The translations under genes and the position numbers were made by a program. A stretch of DNA of 48,128 nucleotides from a bacterium BMS3Abin02 (GTDB lineage Bacteria > Actinomycetota > Acidimicrobiia > Spongiisociales > UBA4744). Positions 19,934 through 28,687 of the stretch are shown here, one piece after another (the stretch's first letter is position 1; the number at the start of each line of letters is the position of its first letter). The stretch is from NCBI GenBank assembly GCA_002897675.1, contig BDSU01000043.1, forward strand, positions 1-48,128, given 5' to 3'. The notes under the pieces were generated by a model that did no database searches, was not told where the DNA came from, and worked only from the letters and a program-made list of their open reading frames with translations.

Positions 19934-21541
19934 TCACACGGTGCTCGGCCGGCCGACAGGCAGATCGATGGTGAACGCCCAACCTGCCTTGGTCCGTTCG
20001 AATCGAAGTGAACCTCCCGCCGCCACGGTCAGGGTATGGGCGTAAGTGATACCGAGACGGTCGCCCATCTCTGGGGGCATCACCTCGGAATGGGCCAGAA
20101 GGCTCCACGTTTGACCGAGGGGTGTCCCCGAGTCGATGTCGGGTCCCGGGCCTCGATCACACACACGCAGACGGACCCCGGCGTCGACCGACCGGACCGA
20201 GATGGTGACGGGTGGTGTGCCATACCTTCGGCTGTTCTCGATGAGCTCGTAGAGGGCGGTCGTAAGGGGAAGGGGATCACAACGAACCTCGAGGCTTCGC
20301 TCCCCTTCGACCGCCACGACCGACTCCAGGCCCGGTCTGGCGGCAAGTAAGTAGGTGTCGATCAGCTCTCCGATCGTGACCGTCATCGCCGACCGCTGAG
20401 GACCTCGCTGCAGGCGTAACACCGAGTTCATCCGGTCCAAGAGCTGCTCGATCCGGGCGCCGGCGTCCCGGATCGCCACAGCGGCTTCCCGCAACTCCTC
20501 ACCTTCCAACTCCCCCTTGGCGATCAACTCCGAATACGCGACGATCGGCGACAGCGGGGTCCTGAACTGGTGATTGGCCGACTCCATGAACCGTCGGTGC
20601 TGCTCACCCGTCAACACCTGACTGGTCACATCCTCGGCGTAGACCATCAACAGGGCCGGCTCTTCCATCTCTCGATGCAACGACACCCCAATCCGCAAGA
20701 AGGTCTCCCTGCCGGCGGCCAAAGGTGCCACGTATAGCAATGGCGGCCCTGGCTCCCCAGAGGCCACAATCCCCGCCAACACCTCCCCCAATCCCTGACC
20801 GGGAGCCGTCGACTCGCCCAAGCGAGCGATCGCCGTATGGTCGGCGTCGGCGAGCCCGAAGCGTCGCGCCGTCTCGTTGGCGAACAGACAACGCAGGGAG
20901 TCACCGTCGTACAAGGCGAAACCGATCGGCGCCTCTTCCGCGATCCCGGCCGCAAGTGTCCTCGCCCGAGTGGACTCCTTCTGCCAATACTCGGATAAGG
21001 CCCTCCCCCAGACCAGCAACCCGATGAACGACAAGAACACACCCAACCGGACCACGCTGGTAACGGTTATGTCGTCAGCTCCCGCGATCACACCCACGTA
21101 TACGAGCACGGCAGCAACTGCCAGCCAGATCGTCCGTCGAACCGGGCTGGTCACCGCCTCCCAGATGAACACGATCAACATCGCGAAGAAGAACGGACTC
21201 TCCGTGCCCCCATCCAATGCAACTATCACACCCACCAGCGCCAGCGAGCCCACACCACGAACCAGATATACCCCGCCTTTGCGAACCAACGCGATCTGGT
21301 CGGCAAGCGTGTCCAACCCCGTTCGCCAGACCAGCAGGATGGCGGCGACCACCAGCACACCGACCGGACGCAGCACGTCACTAAACAGGGCGAGCGCCAA
21401 CACATGGATCGTGACAATCGGTCCAACCGGGTCGAAACTCTCGAACCACGTCTGCCACCGCGGGATCCGGGTTTCGATCAAAGGATCACCATCATCTGGA
21501 CTCATCCTCATTCCATCTGATCCACTACACCTCCGATACAT
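19934..21541 (-). CDS. Membrane histidine kinase with PAS-like sensor domain
   Basis: The 535-residue protein has an N-terminal membrane part of about five or six hydrophobic segments (residues 40-175), then a PAS-like region (about 190-300, starting IAEEAPIGFALYDGDSLRCLFANETA). The HisKA helix follows with the phosphoacceptor in ESANHQFRTPLSPIVAYSE, then the HATPase domain with ELIENSRRYGTPP (N box) and CDRGPGPDID (G1 box). The H box is of the H-Q-F-R-T-P type. No response regulator lies nearby, so it is an orphan kinase here. In-frame ATGs at 21511 and 21505 are alternative starts. Confidence 0.85.
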   Translation of the reverse strand: MYRRCSGSDGMRMSPDDGDPLIETRIPRWQTWFESFDPVGPIVTIHVLALALFSDVLRPVGVLVVAAILLVWRTGLDTLADQIALVRKGGVYLVRGVGSLALVGVIVALDGGTESPFFFAMLIVFIWEAVTSPVRRTIWLAVAAVLVYVGVIAGADDITVTSVVRLGVFLSFIGLLVWGRALSEYWQKESTRARTLAAGIAEEAPIGFALYDGDSLRCLFANETARRFGLADADHTAIARLGESTAPGQGLGEVLAGIVASGEPGPPLLYVAPLAAGRETFLRIGVSLHREMEEPALLMVYAEDVTSQVLTGEQHRRFMESANHQFRTPLSPIVAYSELIAKGELEGEELREAAVAIRDAGARIEQLLDRMNSVLRLQRGPQRSAMTVTIGELIDTYLLAARPGLESVVAVEGERSLEVRCDPLPLTTALYELIENSRRYGTPPVTISVRSVDAGVRLRVCDRGPGPDIDSGTPLGQTWSLLAHSEVMPPEMGDRLGITYAHTLTVAAGGSLRFERTKAGWAFTIDLPVGRPSTV

Positions 21542-21795
21542 CTCTGATGAGCGCCCTGCACACGCCGCTCAGCCACCTCGCGACCGCACCGGCCGCCCCA
21601 CCTCACCTATCAGCCACAGCCCACCCATAGCGAAAGAGTCGCAAGCCGAGAACCTCTCAGAAAGATGAACCGGCTTGGCGATAGCAGACACTCATGGGTA
21701 TGGGCTCGAGACGGACACCGTGTAGCCGGATCGCCCGGAGATGGCGCGAAGCCGTCAACCCGCTTGCTTGGTTCGCGGTAGTACCGGACCCCGGA

Positions 21796-21888
21796 TCAGC
21801 TCATGTCGCTGATCGATGCCAAAGCGGGGAGAGCGGTAACGAGGACGCTTGCCAGCGTCAGAACGAGCACGATGATACGACGGCGCAT
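21796..21888 (-). CDS. Small secreted or membrane peptide, 30 residues
   Basis: An ORF of 30 codons starts at the ATG at 21888, eight bases after a near-perfect AAGGAGG site. It begins MRRRIIVLVL, continues with a hydrophobic core, and ends ALPALA followed by SISDMS. That is a textbook Sec signal peptide with an AxA cleavage site, leaving only a six-residue product if cut, or a one-helix membrane peptide if not. It sits alone in the 449-base space between the SARP regulator and the histidine kinase, on the same strand as both. No family is recognised. A truncated gene is an alternative, but no homologous-looking coding sequence follows in frame. Confidence 0.5.
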   Translation of the reverse strand: MRRRIIVLVLTLASVLVTALPALASISDMS

Positions 21889-21990
21889 TGGGGGACCTCC
21901 TTGAGCCCGACTGCTGTTTCAGCATCGAGTATGGGGAATGCCCGTCTCTCAGATATCTCACGCGCCGGCGCCGGCCGGCCGAACCTTCCG

Positions 21991-24900
21991 TCATGACGCG
22001 CGTGGCTTCTGCCCCCGAGTGGCGAGGTGGTGGCCTGCCTCGTGTAGCGCAGCCAGATCACGCCCCACAGTTGAAGCGCTCACCTTCAACACTCTGGCCA
22101 ACTGGTCGATCGAGGGCACGGCACCTTGGTTGTCGGCCTCGGTCATCAAGCGCCACAACCGGCGGCGGCGGCGGTCGATGGGAGAAGCCACTTCTTCATC
22201 CTCGGGGTCCGTCACCGTCCATGTGACCTGCCGCAACTCGTCGTCACCCAGGGCCCGGCCGATCGGTGTCCCAGCTGCCGGAAGCAGCGCCTCAACGGTA
22301 TGCGGCGAGAACTGATTCCATGCCGCCACGATCTCCCTATGCTCGGCGACCCGCTCCAAGGCGCCCTCGCGCTCTTCGGCCGACAGACCTTGGAGGGTTG
22401 CGTCAAGCAGCCGGTATGCCTCTGCCACGGCGCGCCGGGCCTCGTCACGTTGTCCGGAAGCCTTTGCGGCCACCGCGTGGCGGTGGTGGATCAGGTGGAC
22501 GCGTTCGACACCCGGCACGAGCTGCTCGACTGCTTGGCGAGTAGCCGCAAGGGCTTCCTCTGCCTGCCCGGCTGCCAGCAGGATGGCCCCACGGATGGAG
22601 AGCAGCTCTACTGCGAGGGGCACGAACCCTATTTCCACGCACAGCCGGTCTGCGCGATCGAGCGCGGCGAGAGCACCCTGATGGTCGCCTGTGGCCAGGT
22701 GAAGGAGGGCGAGAGAACGGAGGTGCTGGCCTTCGAGCAGACGGTTGCCGGTCCCTGTGAGAATCCGGAAGCTCTCTTGGAGCAGCTGCTCGGCTTCATC
22801 GTGCCGGTCTTGGAGGAGAGCAACCCCCGCCAGTACTTCCATGCACTGTCCTTGGCGAGCCCGGTCACCGATGTTCACGAAGTGAGTCATCGCCCTCTGA
22901 GCATCGGCCATGGCACGTTGGGAGTCACCGAGGATGCTCTGACGCACCGAAGCGGCGTTGACACGTACCATCGCCTCCCCTCGAAGGTCACCGAGTTCGG
23001 CGAAGATTCGCGCCGCCTGCTCATACCCGGAAAGGGCGTCTGCCACCTGACCGAGGAAGTAGTGGAGGTTGCTCTGGTTCAGCCGGTTGACTCCCTCCCC
23101 GTGCCGGTAGCCGATCTTCTGGCAGATCTCGATTGCCCGCCCGTAGCGGACAAGAGACCCGTCGGTGTCTCCCAGCTGACGAAGTGCTCGCGCCTCACTG
23201 CCAATTACCTCCGCCTCTCCACGCAGATCGCCCAGGTTCTCGAAGAGGGCGAGCGCACGTTTCAAGTGAGGGAGCGCCTCGGTCGACCGTTGCACCTCTA
23301 CCAAAGTGCTGCCCAATTCGGTGTGGGCTTCAGCTCGTCTCTGGTCATCGCCTCTGGCCGCCGCCACTGCCGCCTCGAGTTGGGATACCGCCTGCAGGGG
23401 ATGCCCCGACCAACGTTGGCAAGTGCCAAGCGCCACCAGAGCCGCCGCCAGCGCGCCTCGATCCCCTCGGCGACGCTCCACCTCCACTGACAGACGCGCC
23501 GATTTCTCGGCCTCTGCGAAGCGTCCGGTGTGAGCGAGGAGCCAGGCCCTGCGCCGCTCCAGGTCGCCCCGCAGGGAAGGTCTCGCCTCGACCAGCGTCG
23601 CCATCTCCTCGATCACTTCCGCCTGCTCACTCCGACGTCCCAGCACGCTGAGGACGGCCTCGAGATGTCCCGCCAGCCGATACCGCCCGTCCGGCGACCA
23701 CTTCGCCAGCGCGGCCGCTTCCTGGGCTGCCCGAAGGTGCTGTCGGGCCGTCGCAAAAGCATGGAGCTCCTCGGCCCGGATACCTGCTTCGAACAGGAAG
23801 TGGGCGGCACGCTCGGGAATCCCGCCCTCCCAATAGTGGTAGCCGATGGCGTCTACGTCTCCTGCATCGATGTCGACGAGCGCCGCCGCCACTCGCCGGT
23901 GCAGTTCCACTCGGTGACCATCGTCGAGGCTTTCGTACACGACTTCGCGCACGAGGTCGTGGGATACCCGGTAGCTGTTGTCTCCTTCCTCTCTGACGAG
24001 ACCACGGTGGATGAGATCGTCCATGGCGTCCAGAACGGAGGTCCGAGGAAGCCCGACAACAGTTGCCAGCATCCCAAGGTCGACAGCGCCGCCGCATACG
24101 GCGACGACCTTGAATACCATGCGAGCATGCTCGCCGAGCAGGGATGTGCGGGCGTCGATCACCGACCTGACGCGTGGCGCAACTGCAATGGTCCGACCGG
24201 CGAGCTCTCGCTCGAGTACTCCGCCCGGGTCGCTGCCGGCTTCGAACAGACCCTGGTCACGCAGAGCCAACAGAGTCTCCAACGTAAAGAGAACGTTTCC
24301 TCCGGTCCGCCGATGCAAGCGGGCCGCCACAGCCGGCTCCATACTGGTCAAACCAAGAATGGCTTTGACCATGTCGCCCAATTCGAACACCGACAAGGGA
24401 GACAGCACGACCCGACCAAGACCGGCGACTCGATCCAGGTCACGAAGCACATCCCACACTTCCGGGTCGCCGCGACCCTCTTCGCTTCGATAGAGGAGCA
24501 GCAAGAGGATTCGGGAGTCGGCAAGCCGGGGTCCGAGCTGGGTGAGGACACCAAGCGTGTCCTGGTCGGCCCAGTGCACGTCGTCGAGGATCACGAGGTG
24601 GGGAGCGATCCTGCCCAACGCGCCAAGTGTCAACACCAGCGCCTCCTGCATCCGTGTCGACTCCTCCGCCGGGCGAAGTGGAGTGGAGGACGCGGACGAT
24701 AGGAGGTTCTGCTTACCAAGATGGGGGGCGAGCCGCATCGCCTCGGTCAACCAGACCGGTTTGAGTTGCTCAGAGAGCTGTTCGGCCCGGAGCGGACTGA
24801 TCGACTCCAACACTTCGGCCAGCGGGCCAAACGGACGCAATGTTCCTTGAACACAAGTTCCCCAGCTGACCTCGAATCCTCGCCAGCGGGCGGCGTCAGC

Positions 24901-25905
24901 CGCCTCCAGCGCCAATCGAGTCTTGCCTATTCCGGGTTCCCCTTCCACCAACACCACTCCGCCCGGCCCGGCCAACACCCGTTCCAGGTGGCTGATGAGG
25001 TTGCGCCGTTCCTCTTCTCGTCCGACAAAGGGAATACCTGACCGGCTGCCCAGAAGCGTCGCTCGTTCCTCCCCTTGCAACGGTCGAATCGCAGCACGAC
25101 GCTGCCGGAGAATCCGCCGGTACAGCTCAACGGTCGGTTCGGAAGGCTCCGTCTCCAACTCCTCGGCCAACACCGACCGACACCGTTCGAACTGCTGGAC
25201 GGCGTCGCTGGTCCGCCCCAGCAAGAAGCAGAGACGCATGACCTCCTGGTGGGCCTCTTCCCTGAGCGGAGCGTGGTGAGTGAGTCGTCGCGCATGGGCC
25301 AGCGCCTCCTCATAGGCACCCTGGGCCTTGGTCACCTCGACCAGACGACTGAGGGCCACCAGGTAGCGCTGCCGGTAGTAGTCCTGTTCGACCATCACCC
25401 AGTTGTCGAAGAACCCGGCCAGGAAGTCACCCCGATACAGCTCGACACAAGCACGCAGGGCGGCAGCGTCACCGGCGCGCCCGAGCTGGGTGTCACGGCG
25501 AGAGATCTCCAACGAATCGAAAAGGTGATCGAACTCCTCGACATCCAACCAGTACGGCGTGGTGGTATCGAAGGCGAGAGTGTCGGCGCTGATCGTCAAA
25601 TGCGAGGCCGAACCATCGCTCACCGTATCCTGTATCTGCCACAGTGTATGACTGAGGCGGCGTCGAGCCCTCCCCTCAGGGAGGTCGGGCCAGAAGGAAC
25701 CGGCCAGCAGCTCACGCTGCAAGGGTCGGACCCGGTTCATCACGAGATGAGCGAACAGCGACCGCCCGACACGCGACGCGATCGGTGGCAACGGCTTGCC
25801 GCCACGTTCCATGAAGAAACCACCAAACAGGTATACCCGCAGTGGCTCCATCACACGCATCCAAGCCGTCAACCGATCCGCACCCTGAACGGGTGCGGGT
25901 TTCAT
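21991..25905 (-). CDS. SARP-type regulator with BTAD, AAA ATPase, TPR repeats and C-terminal HTH
   Basis: About 1304 residues. Residues 20-92 form an OmpR-like winged-helix (LRVYLFGGFFMERGGKPLPP), and 121-265 a bacterial transcriptional activation domain (WLDVEEFDHLF to TVELYRRIL). A STAND/AAA ATPase follows, with Walker A GEPGIGKT at 322-329 and Walker B LVILDDVHWAD near 440. The next 650 residues are helical TPR-like repeats. The last 60 residues hold a second, short HTH (IDQLARVLKVSASTVGRDLAALHEAG). SARP/AfsR-like and MalT-like proteins are transcription activators; the second HTH is unusual. The ATG at 25905 has AAGGTG ahead of it; starts at 25860 and 25851 are possible. It does not adjoin a biosynthetic cluster, so its target is unknown. 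Confidence 0.85.
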   Translation of the reverse strand: MKPAPVQGADRLTAWMRVMEPLRVYLFGGFFMERGGKPLPPIASRVGRSLFAHLVMNRVRPLQRELLAGSFWPDLPEGRARRRLSHTLWQIQDTVSDGSASHLTISADTLAFDTTTPYWLDVEEFDHLFDSLEISRRDTQLGRAGDAAALRACVELYRGDFLAGFFDNWVMVEQDYYRQRYLVALSRLVEVTKAQGAYEEALAHARRLTHHAPLREEAHQEVMRLCFLLGRTSDAVQQFERCRSVLAEELETEPSEPTVELYRRILRQRRAAIRPLQGEERATLLGSRSGIPFVGREEERRNLISHLERVLAGPGGVVLVEGEPGIGKTRLALEAADAARWRGFEVSWGTCVQGTLRPFGPLAEVLESISPLRAEQLSEQLKPVWLTEAMRLAPHLGKQNLLSSASSTPLRPAEESTRMQEALVLTLGALGRIAPHLVILDDVHWADQDTLGVLTQLGPRLADSRILLLLLYRSEEGRGDPEVWDVLRDLDRVAGLGRVVLSPLSVFELGDMVKAILGLTSMEPAVAARLHRRTGGNVLFTLETLLALRDQGLFEAGSDPGGVLERELAGRTIAVAPRVRSVIDARTSLLGEHARMVFKVVAVCGGAVDLGMLATVVGLPRTSVLDAMDDLIHRGLVREEGDNSYRVSHDLVREVVYESLDDGHRVELHRRVAAALVDIDAGDVDAIGYHYWEGGIPERAAHFLFEAGIRAEELHAFATARQHLRAAQEAAALAKWSPDGRYRLAGHLEAVLSVLGRRSEQAEVIEEMATLVEARPSLRGDLERRRAWLLAHTGRFAEAEKSARLSVEVERRRGDRGALAAALVALGTCQRWSGHPLQAVSQLEAAVAAARGDDQRRAEAHTELGSTLVEVQRSTEALPHLKRALALFENLGDLRGEAEVIGSEARALRQLGDTDGSLVRYGRAIEICQKIGYRHGEGVNRLNQSNLHYFLGQVADALSGYEQAARIFAELGDLRGEAMVRVNAASVRQSILGDSQRAMADAQRAMTHFVNIGDRARQGQCMEVLAGVALLQDRHDEAEQLLQESFRILTGTGNRLLEGQHLRSLALLHLATGDHQGALAALDRADRLCVEIGFVPLAVELLSIRGAILLAAGQAEEALAATRQAVEQLVPGVERVHLIHHRHAVAAKASGQRDEARRAVAEAYRLLDATLQGLSAEEREGALERVAEHREIVAAWNQFSPHTVEALLPAAGTPIGRALGDDELRQVTWTVTDPEDEEVASPIDRRRRRLWRLMTEADNQGAVPSIDQLARVLKVSASTVGRDLAALHEAGHHLATRGQKPRAS

Positions 25906-26010
25906 GGGCACCTTAATAGGGATGCCAGGCGAGCGCAGGGCGGCGCGGCACGGGCCTCCCGTGTACGCTCGACCTTGCACACCCAACCAATTCGGTCGGC
26001 AGGCGTGCTG

Positions 26011-27406
26011 TCAACCGGATGACGAGCGGCCCGTCACGCGTCGAGACGGGAGCGTCAAGTGCCGATCGTGTTCGGCCAATGCTCTGCACGATCGAGCGAT
26101 CTTGGTGTCGACGGGTGTGCCTGGCCGGTCGGGAATGTGATCCAGGGCCAACGGTCGCGTTCCGAACGGTGACACCGTCCACACCGAGGCAATCCCGACG
26201 AAGAGGGCGACCGACAAGGCCGAGCGACCCGCGCGCGGCGGTATGACAGCGCGTTGCTCTCGGCGTCTGCCGATGTTCTAATCGCGGGGGTGTCGGCCCA
26301 CTGCCGCCAGGCTTCGAGCCATGTTCCTTCGAGGCCGCCGACCGTTTCCGAGTGCGCCCGGAAGGTGGCCAGGTCATCGATACCGGGGGTGTCACCGGCG
26401 ACTTCCGGCGGTTGTTGCATGGCTTCCCACAGCCGCTGCCACGCACGCTGGGCCGATCCGCTGGATGCCTCTCGCCCCAGAACCCGGTAGGCGAGAGTCT
26501 CATCGATGGCCACTTGCCTCAATGCCACGTCACCGAACCACTCTGTCTTCTCGGCGAGAGAGGCGAGTTGGTTCACCATGGCGGTGACCGACTGTTTCGC
26601 TTGCTCGCGAGCTTGAAGGGCAAGCTACATCTGGGCTCGGGTGGAGGCCTCCCACAATCGGGCCATGTCGAGCACGGGGCGACGACGCGGGCTGGGCGCA
26701 CGCCGCCGGCGAAGCTCACGACTCAGCCAGGCGCCCTCGACAAGTACTGCCTCCACAAGCGCTCGGGGCGCCTCCAACCCCACGGCCGGTGGCAGATCCA
26801 TCTCCTCGGGCCGCTCATAGGTGCGGGCGGCGGCCAGAGCGGACAGCAACTCCGCCCGTCCCTCCCAATAGGGGACGAGATCCTCGACTCTTCGCAACTC
26901 CATTCCCACGCTCGACACGCCCCGCCCGACAACCGTGACCGTCACCGAACGGCGGTCCGTGTTCGATCCGACCTCAGCCTGCGACGCCCACAGCACCCCC
27001 TCCTCCGCAGACGCGCATCCCGTTCCACGCCATCAACGATCAGCACCACTGCTGCCAACTCGTCGACCCGTTCAGGATCGGGTTCGTTCACCCCTGCGTG
27101 GTCGAACAACCGGTCTCGTTCATCGGCCAACACCTCCGCGAGTCCCGGGGACTCTCCGACTGAAGTCGTCACACCGACCCATGGACCCTCGGAAGCAACC
27201 GCGTCGCCATACACGAGGGAGATCGACACCCATTCCCCATTCGCCCGGTGGGACTCCGCCAGCGCTCTGGCGGACAGCTCCGGCGTCAGCAGTTCGAACA
27301 CGGGGAACGCAGGCAACGTCAACAGCTCGTCACGCTGTCGGCGCATCCTCTGTCGAGCCTGTTCGACGAACGCCTCATGCTCCGGGTCCGGCGGCAACGA
27401 CTCCAT
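26011..27406 (-). pseudogene. Decayed gene of unknown function with a C-terminal membrane segment
   Basis: Three minus-strand reading frames line up as one broken gene. The first runs from the ATG at 27406 (MESLPPDPEHEAFVEQARQR) to about 27020, where DGVERDA gives way to frame-shifted Arg-rich text. The second frame takes over there (ASAEEGVLWASQAEVGS) and is interrupted by a TAG at 26627-26625 but stays open on both sides of it. A third shift in a CGCGCG tract near 26235 leads to ALSVALFVGIASVW, a likely membrane helix, and a tail ending at 26011. Two frameshifts and one nonsense codon point to a pseudogene, though sequencing errors are possible. No family was recognised. Restored, it would be a protein of about 460 residues with one transmembrane helix near its end. 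Confidence 0.65.
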
Positions 27407-27541
27407 CAACAACAGCCTGCCACATCCACCAATGCCGCACCACACCAATCCACCATGGATAGTTCTCCGCCGAGACACTGAACCCGTCCGGGTTGATCAG
27501 AGCCTCCGGACAACCCGGACCCGTTTGGCGGGCCCTGCCGA

Positions 27542-28342
27542 TCAGCTGATGGTGCGCGCCCAGTCGCGGAACCCAAGGAGCCGGCTGCGGTCCCACGCGT
27601 GGCCGTGAGTGGGCCGTTCCGTCACGTTCACCGACGATCGGTAGCAGGCAAGACACTGTCGGATGAGAGTCTGATGGACGATGGGGGCCCACTCCAGCGC
27701 CCACAACGCCGCTTCCTCTTTGCTCGGCACCAGCTCTGGTCCACGTTCGAGAACCATGAACACCCGGCACGCATTGAGCACTCCATAGAACGGAGTCGCA
27801 AGGAGATGCTCGTCTTGGAGGATCCAGAGGAGATCGCCACGTATCGAGTCGAGGTACGCCTCGTGTGGGATCTGCCCGAAGACGTTGCCGATGTCCTCGC
27901 CGAGCAGGCGACATCCACGCGACCTGACCACTGTGCAGTGCGCCGCCAGATCGGGATCGGTGTGTTGAATCGTGTAGTCGAACCGGCCGGTCCTGATCGC
28001 CTCGGAATGAGTCTCACTGAAATGCATCTCGAACGGTGAGGGATGACTGAACCGCCGGGTATGGGCAATCTGAAGCACCGACGCTTCGACGTCACCGATC
28101 GTCGGACGCCGATCCGACGCTGTGAGCAACGCCCGAGCCGTCTGCTCGCGGGTCGCAGGTCCCAGCGGGGTCGAGCACACGATCAACAGATCCAGGTCGC
28201 TCTTCGGGCGGTAGTACCCGCCCATCGCGAGCGAGCCGTGCAGATAGACCCCAACCAGCTCGTCACCGAGAACATCGGCGATGCCGGCGACGAGCGATTC
28301 CACCCAGGAGGTGATGTCGACATCCACCTCCTTCGGCCACAT
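27542..28342 (-). CDS. AadA-like aminoglycoside nucleotidyltransferase family protein
   Basis: The 266-residue protein resembles ANT(3'')/ANT(9) adenylyltransferases. The nucleotidyltransferase motif is LHGSLAMGGYYRPKSDLDLLIV (GS followed by DxD), with the C-terminal helical domain containing GCRLLGEDIGNVFGQIP, RGDLLWILQDEH, NACRVFMVLERGPELVPSKEEAALWAL and a closing LLGFRDWARTIS. Enzymes of this kind adenylylate spectinomycin or streptomycin, but substrate cannot be read from sequence. It lies alone, with no integron or transposon next to it, so an intrinsic chromosomal gene is likely. The ATG at 28342 is chosen because family similarity starts soon after; a stronger AAGGAGG site lies inside the gene, which leaves the start open. 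Confidence 0.8.
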   Translation of the reverse strand: MWPKEVDVDITSWVESLVAGIADVLGDELVGVYLHGSLAMGGYYRPKSDLDLLIVCSTPLGPATREQTARALLTASDRRPTIGDVEASVLQIAHTRRFSHPSPFEMHFSETHSEAIRTGRFDYTIQHTDPDLAAHCTVVRSRGCRLLGEDIGNVFGQIPHEAYLDSIRGDLLWILQDEHLLATPFYGVLNACRVFMVLERGPELVPSKEEAALWALEWAPIVHQTLIRQCLACYRSSVNVTERPTHGHAWDRSRLLGFRDWARTIS

Positions 28343-28687
28343 CTGCCGACGTCCTGACCGATGGTCGATTCCGAGAACCTCGGGCACGAGCCGATGATCG
28401 CACACGTGCGGCACAGAATGCGCCCGATCCCCGATTCACGAGCACGTGGGGAGCACAACACTCGCACATTCACTGTCGGCACGTGCGCGCCCGGACACCC
28501 GAACGGCCATGACCGAGTGTGGCCGGCCGGGAGTCTGCCGAGGAATCCCGGTGCGCGGACCGGCGGATGGTCGCGTGGATAAGCACCGGAATCGAATGGC
28601 TGCACCGTTGACGCGACCCCGCATATGATCACCCGCTTGCGGATGTTGCCGTCCGGCCGGGCACGGCTCCGGGTTCTATCATGCGAC
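28343..28687. other. Divergent intergenic region
   Basis: About 345 bases between the AadA-like gene (minus) and the MFS gene (plus) should hold both promoters. A TATCAT box at 28677-28682 lies five bases before the MFS ATG, suggesting a leaderless transcript. No further gene or repeat was recognised. Confidence 0.4.

Noticed and set aside
26011-28342. Insertion sequence or integron around the pseudogene and AadA-like gene
   Set aside because: No transposase or integrase motif, terminal inverted repeats or attC-like structure could be found.
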